From CAYSLA01 sp964431685 (GTDB lineage: Bacteria > Armatimonadota > UBA5829), in assembly GCA_964431685.1 (NCBI GenBank), contig CAYSLA010000191.1, forward strand, positions 1-6,232: 6,232 nt of DNA. The letters are read 5' to 3'. Positions 4,551 through 6,232 of this stretch are shown one piece after another. How positions within the stretch are numbered: position 1 is the first letter of the stretch; every line of letters starts with the position of its first letter. The notes under the pieces were generated by a model that was given only the letters and a program-made list of their open reading frames with translations, was not told where the DNA came from and did not search any database. The position numbers and the translations under genes were made by a program.

Positions 4551-6232
4551 ATGGCAACCAGAGAGAGCACACAGGCGACGGAGCCCGCAAGGGCCGTGAT
4601 GACTGGCGCGCAAGCGCTGATCCGGGCGTTGGCGGATGAGGGCGTCGAGGTCATTTTCGGCTATCCCGGCGCCGCCACTATCCCCATCCACGACGTGCTG
4701 ATGGACGGAAAGATCCGGCATATTCTCACGCGGCACGAGCAGGGGGCTGCCCATGCGGCCGACGGATACGCTCGAGCTACGGGAAAGGTCGGCGTCTGTC
4801 TGGCCACATCCGGGCCCGGTGCCCTGAATCTGGTGACCGGGATCGCCACAGCGCACATGGATTCCGTCCCAATTGTCGCCATTACCGGACAGGTGGCAAC
4901 CCCAAAGCTGGGCACGGACGCTTTCCAGGAAGCGGACACGCTGGGCGTCACGATGCCGCTGGTGAAGCACAACTATCTGGTGAAAGATGCCAAAGATATT
5001 GCCAGGGTGGTGAGGGAGGCATTCTACATAGCTTTGACCGGCAGACCTGGGACAGTCGTTATCGACTTGCCTGTCGATCTGTGCTATGCTGAGGTCGAGT
5101 ACGAGCGTGACGGTGATATGGAGATGCGGGGATATCGCGTGGACACCGCCGCTGACCCTCGCGCCATATCCGAGGCGGGGGATTTGCTGAACTCCGCCTC
5201 AAGACCGGTCATCTGCGCGGGTGGGGGAGTGATAGCCGCTGGGGCCTCCCAAGAACTGCTGGCTCTCTCCGAACTGGCCGACATTCCGGTTGTGCACACC
5301 CTTATGGGCAAAGGAGCGTTTCCGGATGGGCATCCGCATTGTCTGGGACTTCTCGGCATGCACGGTTTGCCCTGGGCCAACCATGCGGTCAGGGAGTGTG
5401 ATCTACTCATCGCGGTGGGCATGCGTTTCAGCGACAGGTCCACCGGTGCGCTTGCCAGGTTCGCGCCGCACGCCAAAATCGTCCATATTGATATTGACCC
5501 TGCTGAGGTCGGCAAGCTGCGCAAGCCCGACATTTCAATCGTCGGTGACGCGAAAGATGTGCTCTGTGCACTTCTCGAAAAGATCGCAGAAAGACGGCGC
5601 GGCGAGTGGCTGGGGCAGACGGCAAACTGGCGCGATACGCAGCAGACATCTCAAGCCAGCGAGGAAGGCAGGATTGACTTTGTCGCGATATTTGAGGCGA
5701 TGAGTCGCATTGCCGGTGATGACGCGATAGTAACCACTGACGTGGGCCAGCATCAGATGTGGGCGGCGCAGTACGTGAAGACCTCCAATCCGCGCGGTTT
5801 TATCTCCTCCGGCGGACTCGGGACAATGGGGTTCGGACTGCCTGCCGCGGTCGGCGCGCAGGTGGCGTTCCCGGACCGAAAGGTCTTCGTGATCGCTGGC
5901 GACGGCAGCATACTAATGAACTCACAGGAGCTTATGACCGCGGTCGAGCAACGCCTGCCCATCAAGATTCTGCTTTTCAACAACGGGTATCTGGGCATGG
6001 TGCGCCAGTGGCAGCAGATATTCTGGGATCGCCGCTACGCCTCCACCGACATCTCCGCCCAGCCCGATTTCTCCGCCCTCGCATCAGCGTACGGAGCCGT
6101 CGGGATAAAGGTGGAAAAAGAGTCCGAGATAGCCGGCGCACTCGAATCGGCGATGAAGGTAAACGACCGCCCCTGCCTGCTGGACTTCCACATCTCCAGA
6201 GAGGCCCTCGTTCTCCCCATGATCCCCGCCGG
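4551..6232 (+). CDS. ilvB: Acetolactate (acetohydroxyacid) synthase catalytic subunit, 3' truncated by window end
   Basis: 560 codons are visible and the frame runs off the right edge. The enzyme is ThDP- and FAD-dependent and condenses two pyruvates to acetolactate, or pyruvate with 2-oxobutyrate, the first common step of valine, leucine and isoleucine synthesis. The N-terminal pyrimidine-binding domain has VIFGYPGAA (34-42) and RHEQGAAHAADGYAR (61-75), with Glu63 the residue that activates the ThDP aminopyrimidine. The central FAD-contacting domain includes GMRFSDRSTG (290-299) and HIDIDPAEVGK (312-322). The C-terminal domain has GLGTMGFGLPAA (422-433), the Mg-ThDP motif from GDGS (450-453) to NN (477-478), and GMVRQWQ (482-488). 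Trp487 there is the residue that favours 2-oxobutyrate and distinguishes biosynthetic synthases from catabolic ones. ITGQVATPKLGTDAFQE has Ala116 at the site equivalent to plant Pro197. LVLPMIPAG normally lies near the end, so few residues are missing. ilvN is expected next. Expression probably depends on the T-box-like leader upstream. Confidence 0.96.
   Translation, partial: MATRESTQATEPARAVMTGAQALIRALADEGVEVIFGYPGAATIPIHDVLMDGKIRHILTRHEQGAAHAADGYARATGKVGVCLATSGPGALNLVTGIATAHMDSVPIVAITGQVATPKLGTDAFQEADTLGVTMPLVKHNYLVKDAKDIARVVREAFYIALTGRPGTVVIDLPVDLCYAEVEYERDGDMEMRGYRVDTAADPRAISEAGDLLNSASRPVICAGGGVIAAGASQELLALSELADIPVVHTLMGKGAFPDGHPHCLGLLGMHGLPWANHAVRECDLLIAVGMRFSDRSTGALARFAPHAKIVHIDIDPAEVGKLRKPDISIVGDAKDVLCALLEKIAERRRGEWLGQTANWRDTQQTSQASEEGRIDFVAIFEAMSRIAGDDAIVTTDVGQHQMWAAQYVKTSNPRGFISSGGLGTMGFGLPAAVGAQVAFPDRKVFVIAGDGSILMNSQELMTAVEQRLPIKILLFNNGYLGMVRQWQQIFWDRRYASTDISAQPDFSALASAYGAVGIKVEKESEIAGALESAMKVNDRPCLLDFHISREALVLPMIPA

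Overview
The window looks like an assembled, GC-rich bacterial contig, probably metagenome-derived, because it contains a run of exactly 100 N (1818-1917), the usual scaffold-gap placeholder. All genes are on the + strand, closely packed and preceded by Shine-Dalgarno sites. No single gene fixes the phylum. The T-box-like leader in front of ilvB and the mix of GntR/UTRA regulator, ceramidase-like hydrolase, DegT aminotransferase and zinc dehydrogenase would fit Chloroflexota, Armatimonadota or a Firmicutes-related lineage, but this is a guess.

Region 1 (1-4282) is a candidate operon. It starts with the C-terminal effector-binding part of a GntR-family repressor (its DNA-binding domain lies off the left edge). 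A neutral/alkaline ceramidase-like zinc hydrolase follows 7 nt later and is cut by the N gap. After the gap comes a DegT/DnrJ/EryC1/StrS-type PLP aminotransferase that lacks only its first few residues, then, 13 nt later, a complete zinc-dependent medium-chain dehydrogenase. The apparent 888-codon reading frame from 568 to 3234 is not one protein: the Ns merely contain no stop codon. Together the enzymes could deacylate, oxidise and transaminate an amino-polyol, amino sugar or aminocyclitol under control of a small-molecule-responsive repressor. The substrate cannot be read from the sequence.

Region 2 (4283-4550) is a 268-nt intergenic region with much structure: four copies of a GTCCAT-containing 9-10 bp repeat, two inverted repeats, a good sigma-70-type promoter (TTGACA, 18 bp, extended -10 CACAAT), and a leader RNA. 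The leader carries a 14-nt sequence matching the T-box consensus at 12 positions, followed by an intrinsic terminator whose 5' arm can pair alternatively with the T-box-like sequence. This is the arrangement of a T-box antiterminator/terminator switch, but no Stem I fits downstream of the visible promoter.

Region 3 (4551-6232) is ilvB, the catalytic subunit of acetohydroxyacid synthase, running off the right edge just short of its C-terminus. ilvN and ilvC would be expected downstream. The leader would link its expression to branched-chain amino acid supply.
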